Positions 46,849 through 56,508 of a stretch of 64,000 nt of DNA are shown here, piece after piece. Source of the stretch: UMGS902 sp045580835 (lineage in GTDB: Bacteria; Bacillota; Clostridia; Oscillospirales; CAG-272); the NCBI GenBank assembly GCA_045580835.1, contig JAZNOM010000024.1:1-64000 (forward strand). Direction: 5' to 3'. The position numbers were made by a program, and so were the translations under genes. Each line of letters starts with the position of its first letter. Position 1 is the first letter of the stretch. Under the pieces are notes generated by a model. The model worked only from the letters and a program-made list of their open reading frames with translations. It was not told the origin of the DNA and ran no database searches.

Positions 46849-49290
46849 TTGACCAACAGATTTACAAAAAAAGCGCAAAATGCACTTAACAACGCAGTTT
46901 TGGCGGCGCGTGAAATGGGACATACCTATGTAGGCAGCGAACATTTGCTTGTCGGACTTATCTCCGAGGGCGAAGGAGTTGCTGCAAAGCTTCTTATTTC
47001 CAAGGGCGCTGACAAAGAAAAAATCGTTAATACGATAGTAAGCAACATGGGCACAGGCTCACCAACAAATATAAACGCATCCGACCTTACTCCGCGCACT
47101 AAAAAAATAATTGAAATGTCCGCTTATGCATCCACACGTTACGGACACGGATATATCGGCACCGAGCATCTTTTACTTGCTTTGATTGAAGAAAATGCTT
47201 GCGTTGCTAATAAGATTCTTGAGGCTATCGGCGTAAGCGTTGCAGATTTGAGAAAAGACGTAATCTCATACCTTGACGGGATGGAAAGCGGCGCAGAAGA
47301 AAGCGCACACGCTTCCCCCACCGCAAAAGCTAAAAGCGACAATATCAAGGACTGCCCCACGCTTTCATCCTACGGCAAGGACTTGACCGCGCTTGCAAAG
47401 GCAGGTAAGATTGACCCTATTATCGGACGTGACAACGAAACAGAGCGCGTAATTCAGATACTTGCGCGCCGTACAAAAAACAATCCATGCCTTATCGGTG
47501 AACCCGGCGTTGGTAAAACCGCTGTTGTCGAGGGACTTGCACAGCGCATTGCAGACGGAAACGTACCTGAAATGCTCACAGACAAAAAAATCGTTACTCT
47601 TGACATCTCTTCTATGATTGCAGGTGCAAAATACCGCGGTGAGTTTGAAGAAAGACTCAAAAACGTAATGCAGGAAGTTGCCAAAAAGCCTGACATAATC
47701 TTGTTTATTGATGAAATCCACACACTCGTAGGCGCAGGTGCCGCAGAGGGCGCAATGGATGCTGCAAACATCTTAAAGCCTGCGCTATCACGCGGTGAAA
47801 TGCAGCTTATAGGCGCGACAACTATCAACGAGTACCGCCAGAATATTGAAAAAGATGCTGCCCTTGAAAGACGTTTTCAGTCGGTAATGGTTGGCGAGCC
47901 AACCGCCGAAGAAGCTTTGCTGATTCTCAAAGGACTTCGCGACAAGTACGAAGCGCATCACAAACTTAAGATTTCCGATGAAGCACTCGAAGCGGCGGTA
48001 AACCTCTCCAAAAGATATATCAATGACCGCTATCTGCCCGACAAGGCTATTGACCTTGTAGACGAGGCGGCGTCGAGAATTCGCATTTCAAACTTCACTT
48101 CTCCTCCCGATATAAAAGACACCGAAAAGAAGATTGAAGAATTAAAGCGCAGCAAGGAAGAAGCAATCAAGGCTCAAAATTTTGAAGAAGCGGCGAAACT
48201 GCGAGATGAGGAGCATGCCCTTCGCGAAAAGCTTGAAAACGAAAAGGCAGATTGGCAAAAATCGCGCGACGGTGCAACGCTTACCGTTACCAAGGACAAC
48301 ATTGCTGATATCGTTACCGCTTGGACGGGTGTTCCGGTAAAGCAACTCGAAAGCGAAGAGAGCAAAAAGCTGTTAAACCTTGACCAAATTCTCCGCGAAA
48401 GAATAATCGGTCAGGACAAGGCAGTTGACGCGGTTGCAAAGGCAATCCGCCGCGGCAGAATGGGACTCAAAGACCCAAAACGTCCGCTTGGTTCATTTAT
48501 TTTCCTTGGCCCCACGGGCGTTGGTAAAACCGAGCTGACAAAAGCACTTGCAGCCGTAATGTTCGGCGATGAAAACTCCATGATTCGCATTGATATGTCA
48601 GAGTACATGGAAAAGCACAGCGTTTCAAAGCTTATCGGCTCGCCTCCCGGCTATGTAGGCTATGACGAAGGCGGTCAGCTTACAGAAAAAATTCGCCGTA
48701 AGCCATACTCCGTTGTCCTTTTTGATGAAATTGAAAAGGCGCATCCGGATGTTTTCAACATCATGCTGCAGATACTTGACGACGGTATTTTAACCGACTC
48801 GCAAGGCAGAAAAGTTGATTTTAAAAACACTGTCATTATCATGACATCAAATGTAGGCGCGGCGGCACTCACCGAAAAAACGAAATCGCTCGGTTTTACT
48901 TCTAACGCCGATGCTGAAAAAATCTCGATGGAAAACAATGTAATGCAGGCTCTAAAAGGCACTTTCCGTCCCGAATTTCTCAACCGCCTTGATGAGATAA
49001 TCGTGTTTAACCGTCTTACAGACGAGGATATCAAAAAAATTGCACTTCTTATGCTTGAGTCGCTTAAAAAGCGCATTGCAGATATCGGTGTAACGATTGA
49101 CTTTGACGATACTCTCGTTGACTTTGTTGCTAAAAAAGGCTTTGACGATGTATACGGCGCGCGCCCTCTCCGTCGTGCTATCACAAGCCTTGTGGAGGAC
49201 TCCTTCTCCGAGGCTATGCTCGAAGGCAAAATCAAGGCAGGCGACAGCGTTACCGCCAAGGTTACAGACGAAAAAGTTGTATATGAGTAA
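46849..49290 (+). CDS. clpC: ATP-dependent Clp protease ATPase subunit ClpC
   Basis: 813 residues. N-terminal double Clp-N repeat (1-140, with His-Thr-Tyr-Val-Gly-Ser-Glu-His-Leu-Leu). AAA module 1 has Gly-Glu-Pro-Gly-Val-Gly-Lys-Thr, a UVR motif and coiled coil lie near 410-450, and AAA module 2 has Gly-Pro-Thr-Gly-Val-Gly-Lys-Thr. The start is TTG 46849, eight bases after GGAGG; no ATG is better placed. It works with ClpP (17735-18319) and is fed by McsB-marked substrates. Confidence 0.97.
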   Translation: MTNRFTKKAQNALNNAVLAAREMGHTYVGSEHLLVGLISEGEGVAAKLLISKGADKEKIVNTIVSNMGTGSPTNINASDLTPRTKKIIEMSAYASTRYGHGYIGTEHLLLALIEENACVANKILEAIGVSVADLRKDVISYLDGMESGAEESAHASPTAKAKSDNIKDCPTLSSYGKDLTALAKAGKIDPIIGRDNETERVIQILARRTKNNPCLIGEPGVGKTAVVEGLAQRIADGNVPEMLTDKKIVTLDISSMIAGAKYRGEFEERLKNVMQEVAKKPDIILFIDEIHTLVGAGAAEGAMDAANILKPALSRGEMQLIGATTINEYRQNIEKDAALERRFQSVMVGEPTAEEALLILKGLRDKYEAHHKLKISDEALEAAVNLSKRYINDRYLPDKAIDLVDEAASRIRISNFTSPPDIKDTEKKIEELKRSKEEAIKAQNFEEAAKLRDEEHALREKLENEKADWQKSRDGATLTVTKDNIADIVTAWTGVPVKQLESEESKKLLNLDQILRERIIGQDKAVDAVAKAIRRGRMGLKDPKRPLGSFIFLGPTGVGKTELTKALAAVMFGDENSMIRIDMSEYMEKHSVSKLIGSPPGYVGYDEGGQLTEKIRRKPYSVVLFDEIEKAHPDVFNIMLQILDDGILTDSQGRKVDFKNTVIIMTSNVGAAALTEKTKSLGFTSNADAEKISMENNVMQALKGTFRPEFLNRLDEIIVFNRLTDEDIKKIALLMLESLKKRIADIGVTIDFDDTLVDFVAKKGFDDVYGARPLRRAITSLVEDSFSEAMLEGKIKAGDSVTAKVTDEKVVYE

Positions 49291-49292
49291 GC

Positions 49293-49321
49293 AAAAAGCA
49301 GACCTTATCGGTCTGCTTTTT
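49293..49321. terminator. bidirectional terminator after clpC
   Basis: 12-bp stem 49293-49304/49310-49321 with A/T ends. Its right arm also encodes the last residues of the convergent gene, whose stop codon lies in the loop. Confidence 0.85.
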
Positions 49322-50174
49322 GTTTTAATAACAAATCAAAAAATTCCTTGTTATCCTTGACAATACGAATTGGTAACACCATCTTATAGAAATCACCTGC
49401 CGGCAATATCCAAAAACATAAGAACTTATGCGGTTTTCTTATTTTTTTATATTCAATATCAATATCAAGCAAACGAAGCCTTATCACAACAACATCACTA
49501 TAAAGCAACATAGAAAGGCTCCCCTGATGGTTTTGGCGATAGTTTTCGTACTCGCTATTTGAAGAAAAGTACATCACCGCAAACATTGCGGTAAATATAG
49601 CTGCAGGAATTAAAAGCCAAGAATTAGAAAGTATGAACGAAAGTACAATAAAAGCAATCGAAAGAGCCAAATAAAGCCAAAGATTATCTTCTATTAACCT
49701 TTCATACATAATCAACGAATTAATTTCAGCATCCGTTAAAACAAACGAAATTTTTGCAAAAGGTTCTTCTTCGGTTTTGTAGCGGTCTCCGCAATTCTCA
49801 TATTCCGGATACTGAAGTTTCTCTTTTATGCTGCAGCGAAACGGACAACGCCGCTTTAAAAGCAACATAATATCAAACAGCGTCGTATTATGCTTTTCAT
49901 CATTTCCTACTGCGAACGGTATATATGTTCCATCCTTAAAGTACAAAACTATACCTCTACCGAGAACCACAGTTTTTTTGATATCGCGAAACTGCTTTTC
50001 TACTGTAATTTTTCCATGCTTAAATAGTATTTGCTTTCCGCGTATTTGAAAATGCACAGATACATTTTGTGAAAACTCAAACAAAGGTTGATAAGAAGCA
50101 TCTACCTCACTCATCAAAGTTTGCGCATCTTCGTATGTAACAGAAATGCGAAAAACGCTCTCTTTGTGTGACAC
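49305..50174 (-). CDS. two-helix membrane protein with YcxB-like domains
   Basis: 289 residues with GTG start. Two membrane segments sit together near 165-205. The soluble parts before and after each look like a YcxB-type fold: the N-terminal one has Lys-His-Gly-Lys-Ile-Thr-Val-Glu then Ile-Val-Leu-Tyr-Phe-Lys-Asp-Gly-Thr-Tyr-Ile-Pro, and the C-terminal one has Phe-Trp-Ile-Leu-Pro-Ala-Gly-Asp-Phe-Tyr-Lys-Met-Val-Leu-Pro. That suggests a duplicated YcxB domain. Function unknown. It lies 14 bases after the GH43 gene and ends inside the shared terminator. Confidence 0.6.
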   Translation of the reverse strand: MSHKESVFRISVTYEDAQTLMSEVDASYQPLFEFSQNVSVHFQIRGKQILFKHGKITVEKQFRDIKKTVVLGRGIVLYFKDGTYIPFAVGNDEKHNTTLFDIMLLLKRRCPFRCSIKEKLQYPEYENCGDRYKTEEEPFAKISFVLTDAEINSLIMYERLIEDNLWLYLALSIAFIVLSFILSNSWLLIPAAIFTAMFAVMYFSSNSEYENYRQNHQGSLSMLLYSDVVVIRLRLLDIDIEYKKIRKPHKFLCFWILPAGDFYKMVLPIRIVKDNKEFFDLLLKQKADR

Positions 50175-50188
50175 TTATTCACCGTCCT

Positions 50189-52432
50189 TTAATTAAGCAC
50201 TTCTTTTACTACTATCAAAATGTCAAGTGCGTTTTCGGTGCCGTTGCCGTCAACGTCAAATCTACCGTTGTACTCGGCAGAAACCGAATGTTTGGCAAGT
50301 CTTAATACATCAAGCATTGACATTTCACCGTCACGGTCGATATCATAACGTCCGATATATGACGGCAACGGTTGCGGAGTGGTTGAAGGGCCGTTTACCG
50401 TAAGAATATCAAGTCCGCCGTGCGGATCTTTTACAAATTTCACCTTATCAATACAAGTCTGTCTTTCAGAAACCTTGCTAGTAGAATAGTGCTTATGATA
50501 AACCATATAAAGCTCGGTACCGTCAGGAGAAGGAACCAAAACACCGTCGCCGACACCGCGAATATAAGCATTAGATGCAATAATTTCATTATACTCAAAC
50601 TTTGTATAAGGTCCGAGGATATTCTTTGCTACTGCATACGATTCACCGTAATCACCAAGATAATGGCCTGACGCGTAAATCATATAATAGTAACCGTTAT
50701 GCTTGTAAATTACTCCGCCCTCGGCAACTGCACCGTATCCGTCAAGCTCGTATTCAAACTCCGGAGAAATAACCTTTGTAAGAGTACCGTCAACCGGTGT
50801 AACAACGCCGTCATCAAGTTTAACTTCTTCTATCCAAATATGATTTCCAAAGTCAAAGCGAACATAGGTCATATACACCTTGCCGCTTTCGTCAAGATAT
50901 GGATGCCCGCCGATTTCGGTAACATCGTGAAGCGGTATGGCACCGTTTTCTTGAACAAACGGTCCATATGGCGAATCGGACGTCGCGTAATATAACCTTT
51001 GTTCATTGCTCAAATTCTTTGCCGCAAAAAAGAGATAGAATACTCCGTCATAGTAAGTAACATTTGGGCTCATGTAACTGCTTATGATGTATTCATCAGG
51101 ATTGTGAGTAAAAACAATTCCGCGGTCTGTCCACTGCGAAAGGTCAGCAGAGGTGTACACCTTAAAAATATTATCGCCGTCATTCACACGGTTGTAAAGA
51201 TAATATGTGCCGTCATAGAAAAGCACATCGGGGTCGGCACCGCGCACAAGCGAGTTTGTATAAGTTTCGCCCTCATACGCAACAGGCTCCGCCTTACTGA
51301 ACTCCTTAACTCTGCCGCCCTCAAGCCAAAAACCGAATTTGCCGGGTATGCTGTCCTCAAGAGCTATCTCAAAAGTTTTAAACGCTTTATCACCTTCAAA
51401 ATATGCGTCAAAAACAACAGTAGCTATACCGTCACACACCTGAATTGAAGCAGGATATTCAGCATCATCGAGCAATGGCACCTTCTTTGACGCAAGCTTT
51501 GTATACGCATATTTCTCAAGCGAATAGAGCGAAAGAGTTTCTGCAGCCTTATCAACCTCAAAAGCATAGCCGTTACCCGCGTTATCCATGCCGAAGAAAA
51601 CCCTTGTTTTTCCTACGGGAACGAGCGTGAAGTCAGCCTTAAAATTTTGTTCAAAGGCAGAATATGAAAGCACATATCCGCTACCGCGCAAAATATTACT
51701 TACTACACGCATGGAGTTAGTTGCCGCAAACGTATTATCACCAAAGGTCAAAATTTTGCTTGTAGTGGCAAATTCATCGTCTTCTATAAGAGTTATCTTG
51801 AAATTATCAAAACAGCCTTTATCGCCGTAAAATTTGCGCAATCCGACAATACCACTCAAAGAATTGTATATGTCAAGCGAGGATTGACCAATGGTATACT
51901 CTACACCAAAATACTTGGTCGCTCCGTCAAGCGAGGTTATGGTGTATAGAATGGTATCACCGTAAACCTCGGCGCAAAGGTGCAAATCAGAAACGTCAAT
52001 ATTATCCTGACCCCTTGCAGCATTTCCGCCCCAATCTCCTTCGGCGTTATAAATTCCAAATGCGCCTTTTGTACCGGCAGCACCTACAAACCCCTCATAT
52101 CCGAAAAAATAATTCGGTGTGTCCGCAAGATTTTCGCCAGTAGCACCGATACCTATACCGCCGGTAGAAGTATGATTTAAAAAATCCACCTCTACGCGAA
52201 AATGCTTGCCAATGTAATCACTGCCAAGGTCATATATAATATGCGCAGAGCCGCTTCCGCTTCCGAGAGCAAGCACGCCATCCGACACAGTCCATGCACC
52301 GTTCAAGGTAAAATCGCTTAAAGAATCTGTGCTGAAATCGTTTTCATATATCACGGTTTCTTTAGCGCTGACAGAAAAAGCGAGCACCAAAGAAAGTGTG
52401 GCAATTGCCAACAAACGAACAAATCTGTTCAT
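50189..52432 (-). CDS. secreted GH43 glycoside hydrolase with dockerin (copy 1)
   Basis: 747 residues. Signal peptide (1-23, Ala-Lys cleavage zone), two jelly-roll carbohydrate-binding-type domains (about 27-215 and 225-385), then a five-bladed GH43 domain. Asp400/Asp402 in Gly-Ala-Asp-Pro-Asp-Val hold the general base, and Glu in Ala-Glu-Gly-Gly-Val-Ile is the likely acid. A type-I dockerin ends the protein (about 697-747): Asp-Ile-Asp-Arg-Asp-Gly and Asp-Val-Asp-Gly-Asn-Gly calcium loops, both good. GH43 enzymes act mainly on xylan and arabinan side chains. It is a tandem paralogue of the next gene, 16 bases apart. Confidence 0.88.
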   Translation of the reverse strand: MNRFVRLLAIATLSLVLAFSVSAKETVIYENDFSTDSLSDFTLNGAWTVSDGVLALGSGSGSAHIIYDLGSDYIGKHFRVEVDFLNHTSTGGIGIGATGENLADTPNYFFGYEGFVGAAGTKGAFGIYNAEGDWGGNAARGQDNIDVSDLHLCAEVYGDTILYTITSLDGATKYFGVEYTIGQSSLDIYNSLSGIVGLRKFYGDKGCFDNFKITLIEDDEFATTSKILTFGDNTFAATNSMRVVSNILRGSGYVLSYSAFEQNFKADFTLVPVGKTRVFFGMDNAGNGYAFEVDKAAETLSLYSLEKYAYTKLASKKVPLLDDAEYPASIQVCDGIATVVFDAYFEGDKAFKTFEIALEDSIPGKFGFWLEGGRVKEFSKAEPVAYEGETYTNSLVRGADPDVLFYDGTYYLYNRVNDGDNIFKVYTSADLSQWTDRGIVFTHNPDEYIISSYMSPNVTYYDGVFYLFFAAKNLSNEQRLYYATSDSPYGPFVQENGAIPLHDVTEIGGHPYLDESGKVYMTYVRFDFGNHIWIEEVKLDDGVVTPVDGTLTKVISPEFEYELDGYGAVAEGGVIYKHNGYYYMIYASGHYLGDYGESYAVAKNILGPYTKFEYNEIIASNAYIRGVGDGVLVPSPDGTELYMVYHKHYSTSKVSERQTCIDKVKFVKDPHGGLDILTVNGPSTTPQPLPSYIGRYDIDRDGEMSMLDVLRLAKHSVSAEYNGRFDVDGNGTENALDILIVVKEVLN

Positions 52433-52448
52433 ACACTACCCTTTTCTG

Positions 52449-54683
52449 TTATTTTATCATTTCCGCGATAATTGTCATCGCATCGTTTTCATCATTACGA
52501 TTGTTGCAGTCCGCATCATATCTACCGCTATACAGTTCAGATGCTTCTTTTAACGTAAGTAACGCATCGTAAAGAGTTGTTATGCCGTCACGGTTAACAT
52601 CATAACGGTAGAAGTTTGAGGCTTTTGCCTGCGGAGTGGTGGAGGGACCGTTTACGGTGAGAATATCGGCACCGCCGTTCGGGTCTTTAACAAATTTCAC
52701 CTTGTCGATACAAGTATATCTCGGCGAAACCGTACCAACCGCATAGTGCTTATGATATACCATCCAAAGTTCTGTACCGTCCGGCGACTTTACAAATATG
52801 CCGTCTCCGGTACCGTCAATATCGCTGTTCCAAGTGAGAATATCATTATATTTATACTTTGTATAAGGACCAAAAATATTCTCTGCAACGCCATATGCTT
52901 CACCATAATGACCCTCATAGTGACCTGTTGCCCAAATCATATAGTAAAGACCGTTATGCTTGGTTATAACGCCGCCCTCGCTGATAAATCCGTGTCCGTC
53001 AATTTCATAGTCCTCGGTGGGGGAAATTAGCTTTGTAAGCGTACCTGGAACGGGTGTAGCCTTATCGTCTGCAAGAATTACTTCCTCAAGCCAGATATGG
53101 TTGCCGCCTCCAAAGCGGACGTATGAAAGATAAACCTTTCCGTCCTCGTCGATATAAGGATGTCCGCCGATTTCGGGAACATCGTGAAGCGGAACTTGTC
53201 CGTGCTTATGTGTGAAAGGTCCGTAAGGCGAATCGGAGGTTGCACAGAAAAGACGGTTTGAGCCTGCCGAATTCTTTGCCGCATAGAAGAGATAGAATGT
53301 ACCCTCATAATAACAAACATTAGGGCTCATATAATGCTGCACATTATGAATGCTCGGGTCGTTTACAAACACAACCTCTCTTGCAGTCCATCTTGCGAGG
53401 TCGGGCGAGGTGTAAACTCTGAAAATATCATCGCCTGAGGTAATGCGGTTGTAGAGATAATATGTGCCGTCATAGAAAAGCACATCGGGGTCGGGCCCCC
53501 ACGCAACGGGGTTTACATATGTTTCGCCGGTGATGCTGTCAGTTTCGGCAACGGTTAAATCATTTAATTTGCCGCCATTTAGAATGACGCCGTACTTACC
53601 TGCGGTATAGTCACCGAGTTTAAAGTCAAAACTCTTGAACGCTTCTTCGCCTTCAAAGAACGCATCATAAGTCACCGTTGCAATCTTGTCACAAACCTCA
53701 ACCGAAACAAGATGTTCACCGTCATACATAGGTGTATTCTTTACACCCTTGCGGATATACTTGCCGTCAGTAATCTGATAAAAAGCTATTTGCTCATTAT
53801 CTTTATCAATTTCAAAAGCATATCCGTTTTCATTATCCTTCATACCAAACAAAAACTTGGTACTTGACTTTGGAGTAAGCATAATGCTTGCTTTAAAGTT
53901 TTCTGTGAGGGGACTTGAAGAAAGCATTGCGCCGCTGCCGGTAACCGCTCCGTTTGAAAGTTTAAGTCCGCTGTTTGTCTTAAACTCAAAGCCGCCGAAA
54001 TCAAGTTTTTTATTAAGTGAAGGAAGCTTATCGTCAGCAAAAACGGTTATTTTCAGATTGTCAAATGCTCCCTTGTCTACATAGAATTTGCGAAGGCCGA
54101 CAGTGTTTGAAAATGCACTGTATATATCCTTTGAAGATGTACCGATTTTATATGAAATACCGAAATAGCTTGTTTCGCCGTCCAGAGATGTAACATTATA
54201 TGTGAGCTCATCGCCGCAAACCTCAACAGAAAAATGAACATCCGCCGCGGTGACAACATCACCGCTTACCTGAAAATTGCCAAGCCATGAACCGTCTGCT
54301 TTGTAAGTTCCAAGTGCGGCTTTTTTGCCGTTGTTGCCAAGAAAGCAGTCATAGCCGTGAAACTCTTTCGGTGTGTCGGAAAGATTGTTTCCTGTAGCAC
54401 CAACCATAATGCCGCCGGTTGAAGTATGTCCTATAAAGTCAACCTCAACTTTATATCTGCAACCGCTATATTCTGCAGGGATTTCATAAATAACTCTGCC
54501 GGCTCCACTGCCGCTGCCAAGCATAAGTTTACCGTCTGAAACAAACCAATCACCATTAAGTGTAAGGTCATTCAAATAACTACTCGAAAAATCATTTTCA
54601 TAGACAACAACTTCTTTTGCATTGATGCCTAAAGCAAGGAACGCGGTTAAAGCTGCAACCAAAAGTATACGAAACAATTTCAT
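52449..54683 (-). CDS. secreted GH43 glycoside hydrolase with dockerin (copy 2)
   Basis: 744 residues with the same order as its neighbour: signal peptide, two jelly-roll domains, GH43, dockerin. GH43 residues are in Trp-Gly-Pro-Asp-Pro-Asp-Val, Gly-Gly-His-Pro-Tyr and Ser-Glu-Gly-Gly-Val-Ile. The first dockerin repeat (Asp-Val-Asn-Arg-Asp-Gly) is intact. The second (Asp-Ala-Asp-Cys-Asn-Asn) has lost the loop glycine, so cohesin binding may be weak. Start at ATG 54683 behind AAGGAAG. First gene of a three-gene unit with a good promoter. Confidence 0.88.
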   Translation of the reverse strand: MKLFRILLVAALTAFLALGINAKEVVVYENDFSSSYLNDLTLNGDWFVSDGKLMLGSGSGAGRVIYEIPAEYSGCRYKVEVDFIGHTSTGGIMVGATGNNLSDTPKEFHGYDCFLGNNGKKAALGTYKADGSWLGNFQVSGDVVTAADVHFSVEVCGDELTYNVTSLDGETSYFGISYKIGTSSKDIYSAFSNTVGLRKFYVDKGAFDNLKITVFADDKLPSLNKKLDFGGFEFKTNSGLKLSNGAVTGSGAMLSSSPLTENFKASIMLTPKSSTKFLFGMKDNENGYAFEIDKDNEQIAFYQITDGKYIRKGVKNTPMYDGEHLVSVEVCDKIATVTYDAFFEGEEAFKSFDFKLGDYTAGKYGVILNGGKLNDLTVAETDSITGETYVNPVAWGPDPDVLFYDGTYYLYNRITSGDDIFRVYTSPDLARWTAREVVFVNDPSIHNVQHYMSPNVCYYEGTFYLFYAAKNSAGSNRLFCATSDSPYGPFTHKHGQVPLHDVPEIGGHPYIDEDGKVYLSYVRFGGGNHIWLEEVILADDKATPVPGTLTKLISPTEDYEIDGHGFISEGGVITKHNGLYYMIWATGHYEGHYGEAYGVAENIFGPYTKYKYNDILTWNSDIDGTGDGIFVKSPDGTELWMVYHKHYAVGTVSPRYTCIDKVKFVKDPNGGADILTVNGPSTTPQAKASNFYRYDVNRDGITTLYDALLTLKEASELYSGRYDADCNNRNDENDAMTIIAEMIK

Positions 54684-54715
54684 TTTCGGACTTCCTTTCA
54701 ATATAAGTTATTGAT

Positions 54716-54744
54716 ATTTTATCAATTCTGCAAAAATTCGTCAA
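54716..54744 (-). promoter_or_regulatory. sigma-A promoter of the GH43 operon
   Basis: Minus strand TTGACG (54744-54739), 17-base spacer, TAAAAT (54721-54716). Confidence 0.75.
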
Positions 54745-54747
54745 GAC

Positions 54748-54759
54748 GGTTTATAAACC
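54748..54759. promoter_or_regulatory. perfect 12-bp palindrome next to the GH43 -35
   Basis: GGTTTATAAACC ends three bases upstream of the -35 hexamer of the GH43 promoter. A second near-palindrome (TTTGGTATACAAA) follows at about 54762-54774. It is placed for an activator or repressor that senses the substrate. No regulator gene lies next to it. Confidence 0.4.
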
Positions 54760-54773
54760 ATTTGGTATACAAA

Positions 54774-55073
54774 CTAAATACGATACTTCTCAAGGTCTAC
54801 CCTACCGTCAACCACCTCAACGCCCTCGGCGCGAAGCATGTCAGCCTGAACGCCCTCTCCGCCAAAAACAAATCCCTTTGCAAGATACCCTTTTGCGTTT
54901 ACAACACGGTGACACGGCACTATGCCGAAATACGGATTCTGATGCAGTGCGTTACCCACAACGCGGCACATACGCGGATTACCTACCATTGCGGCAATCT
55001 GTGCATACGTTGCAACTCTGCCACGCGGAATAGTCTTAACCGCGGCGTAAATTTTTTCGTAAAGTTCGCTCAT
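54774..55073 (-). CDS. MGMT-family protein (O6-alkylguanine transferase C-terminal domain only)
   Basis: 99 residues, only the DNA-binding/active-site domain. Gly-Arg-Val-Ala-Thr-Tyr-Ala-Gln-Ile-Ala is the helix-turn-helix. Pro-Cys-His-Arg-Val keeps the acceptor Cys54, unlike ATL proteins where it is Trp, so alkyl transfer is possible. The N-terminal domain of Ogt/Ada is absent, as in many small MGMT-like proteins. It overlaps the upstream gene by four bases. Confidence 0.9.
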   Translation of the reverse strand: MSELYEKIYAAVKTIPRGRVATYAQIAAMVGNPRMCRVVGNALHQNPYFGIVPCHRVVNAKGYLAKGFVFGGEGVQADMLRAEGVEVVDGRVDLEKYRI

Positions 55074-56395
55074 TTTCTTAGGCTTTCTGCAAGCAATTCT
55101 ACATATGCTGTGTCGATTTTCATGCTAAAATCAGCAGTTCTATCCTTAAGAGAGACGGAAAAGCGGAAATATGTATTGTTTTCTATCCAATATGCATATG
55201 TTTGAAACGTTTCAAAGTTAAATCCGTCAAGTCCCCTTACTTGGTCAAGCACATCGGCTGAACACTCACCTGTTTTGCGATTTACAACATATATTCGGTC
55301 TGTTACCGCACCGAGTTGCTTTGACTCGCGCATTATAACGATGCAATAGTCTCCGCAATCGTATTTGTATTCTATATAATCATTTGGATACTTAAGGACG
55401 ATTTCTTCTATTTCGTCGTGTTTTTCTTCAAGTGCAGGAAAAACTATTTCATACGGTTCCCCATGCACCTCACCTACAGAAATGCGAATCTCCTCAATTT
55501 CATTTACCTTAAACTTCGGCAAATCGCTTACTGTAATATAAAAATCTACATGTCCGTTACCGCCACCGCTTGTAACTGCCACTTCTTTTGCGACATAACC
55601 GTTAATTGAAATTTTCAGCAGTTCATTTACCTCATCATATTTTTCATGCGGTTCACACCTTGGATTTGCTTCCATACCGTAATAGGTAACGGCGTCTAAT
55701 TCTCCAATTAAGCCTGACCATCTGTAGTTTTGATAAAAACTCATCGAAAAACGGTATTCATTATCAATACACCACATGGTCATATCAAAGCAGTCGGCGT
55801 CATCGGTGGCTATAATTCCGTCTTTTGTATAAACTACCGAAAATGCACCGACTCCCATATCGTTGTAACCGTTTCTTTCAACGCCATAGGTAAGTGGGAT
55901 ATTATTAATATATCCCCACCGGTCAGGGCTCGTAACAGCGAGACTTCGTTTTTCGGCGTTCCATATTACTTTATAGTTAAAGTCACGCATTTCTTCGGCG
56001 TGGATATATGTTCTGCCGCCGATGTTGTAGGCTGTAATTGGCTTATTATCAAGATATGTTACAATATCGGTTTCATAGTAATAACCGAGAACGCTGCCTG
56101 ACGGCAAATCCGACTTTCTCACCGTGGGTGGAATACCGTTTTCGGCGTGCTTTATTGAGTTTACTCTCAATGTTCTCTCCTGCGCGTTCCAAACCACATC
56201 AAAGCTGTAATAATACATATCCTCGGCACTGATAAGCGTCTTGCCGCCGATATTTATTGCGTCTATTTCAACGCCGTTGAGAGTCGTTACTATATCGGTG
56301 CTGTAATATTTACCTGCGATATCGCCGGATTTTGCGCCGACGCATATTGTCATAAGCGCACACAATACAATAACAAACACAGCTAACTTTTTCAT
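55070..56395 (-). CDS. secreted protein with copper-amine-oxidase-N-type repeats
   Basis: 441 residues with signal peptide (1-20). Two repeats of about 65 residues follow (about 25-80 and 95-150), each reading Tyr-Tyr-Xaa-Thr-Asp-Ile-Val-Thr then Asn-Ile-Gly-Gly-Arg/Lys-Thr-Tyr/Leu-Ile and Val-Xaa-Trp-Asn-Ala-Glu, the copper-amine-oxidase N-domain/stalk pattern used as a cell-surface module in Clostridia. The remaining 290 residues are an unrecognised beta-rich domain. Start at ATG 56395 behind AGGAGG. Co-transcribed with the MGMT-like gene, with no obvious functional link. Confidence 0.72.
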   Translation of the reverse strand: MKKLAVFVIVLCALMTICVGAKSGDIAGKYYSTDIVTTLNGVEIDAINIGGKTLISAEDMYYYSFDVVWNAQERTLRVNSIKHAENGIPPTVRKSDLPSGSVLGYYYETDIVTYLDNKPITAYNIGGRTYIHAEEMRDFNYKVIWNAEKRSLAVTSPDRWGYINNIPLTYGVERNGYNDMGVGAFSVVYTKDGIIATDDADCFDMTMWCIDNEYRFSMSFYQNYRWSGLIGELDAVTYYGMEANPRCEPHEKYDEVNELLKISINGYVAKEVAVTSGGGNGHVDFYITVSDLPKFKVNEIEEIRISVGEVHGEPYEIVFPALEEKHDEIEEIVLKYPNDYIEYKYDCGDYCIVIMRESKQLGAVTDRIYVVNRKTGECSADVLDQVRGLDGFNFETFQTYAYWIENNTYFRFSVSLKDRTADFSMKIDTAYVELLAESLRK

Positions 56396-56426
56396 ATCAA
56401 TACCTCCTCTTTTTTGTGGTAATTCA

Positions 56427-56455
56427 ATTATAACAAAATATCTAGATAAATTCAA
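56427..56455 (-). promoter_or_regulatory. sigma-A promoter for the amine-oxidase-N protein
   Basis: Minus strand TTGAAT (56455-56450), 17-base spacer, TATAAT (56432-56427). Confidence 0.8.
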
Positions 56456-56470
56456 TAATGAGAATGACTT

Positions 56471-56508
56471 AAAGCAAAATCGGACTACAAAGAGTCCGAT
56501 TTTGCTTT
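56471..56508 (-). terminator. 16-bp hairpin terminator after the esterase gene
   Basis: Perfect 16-bp stem 56471-56486/56493-56508 with a 6-base loop. It begins within the last codon of the esterase and is very strong, though the T run is broken by GC. Confidence 0.75.

Noticed and set aside
54774..55073. MGMT-like gene as an ATL (inactive alkyltransferase-like) protein
   Set aside because: The acceptor cysteine in Pro-Cys-His-Arg-Val is present; ATL proteins have another residue there.
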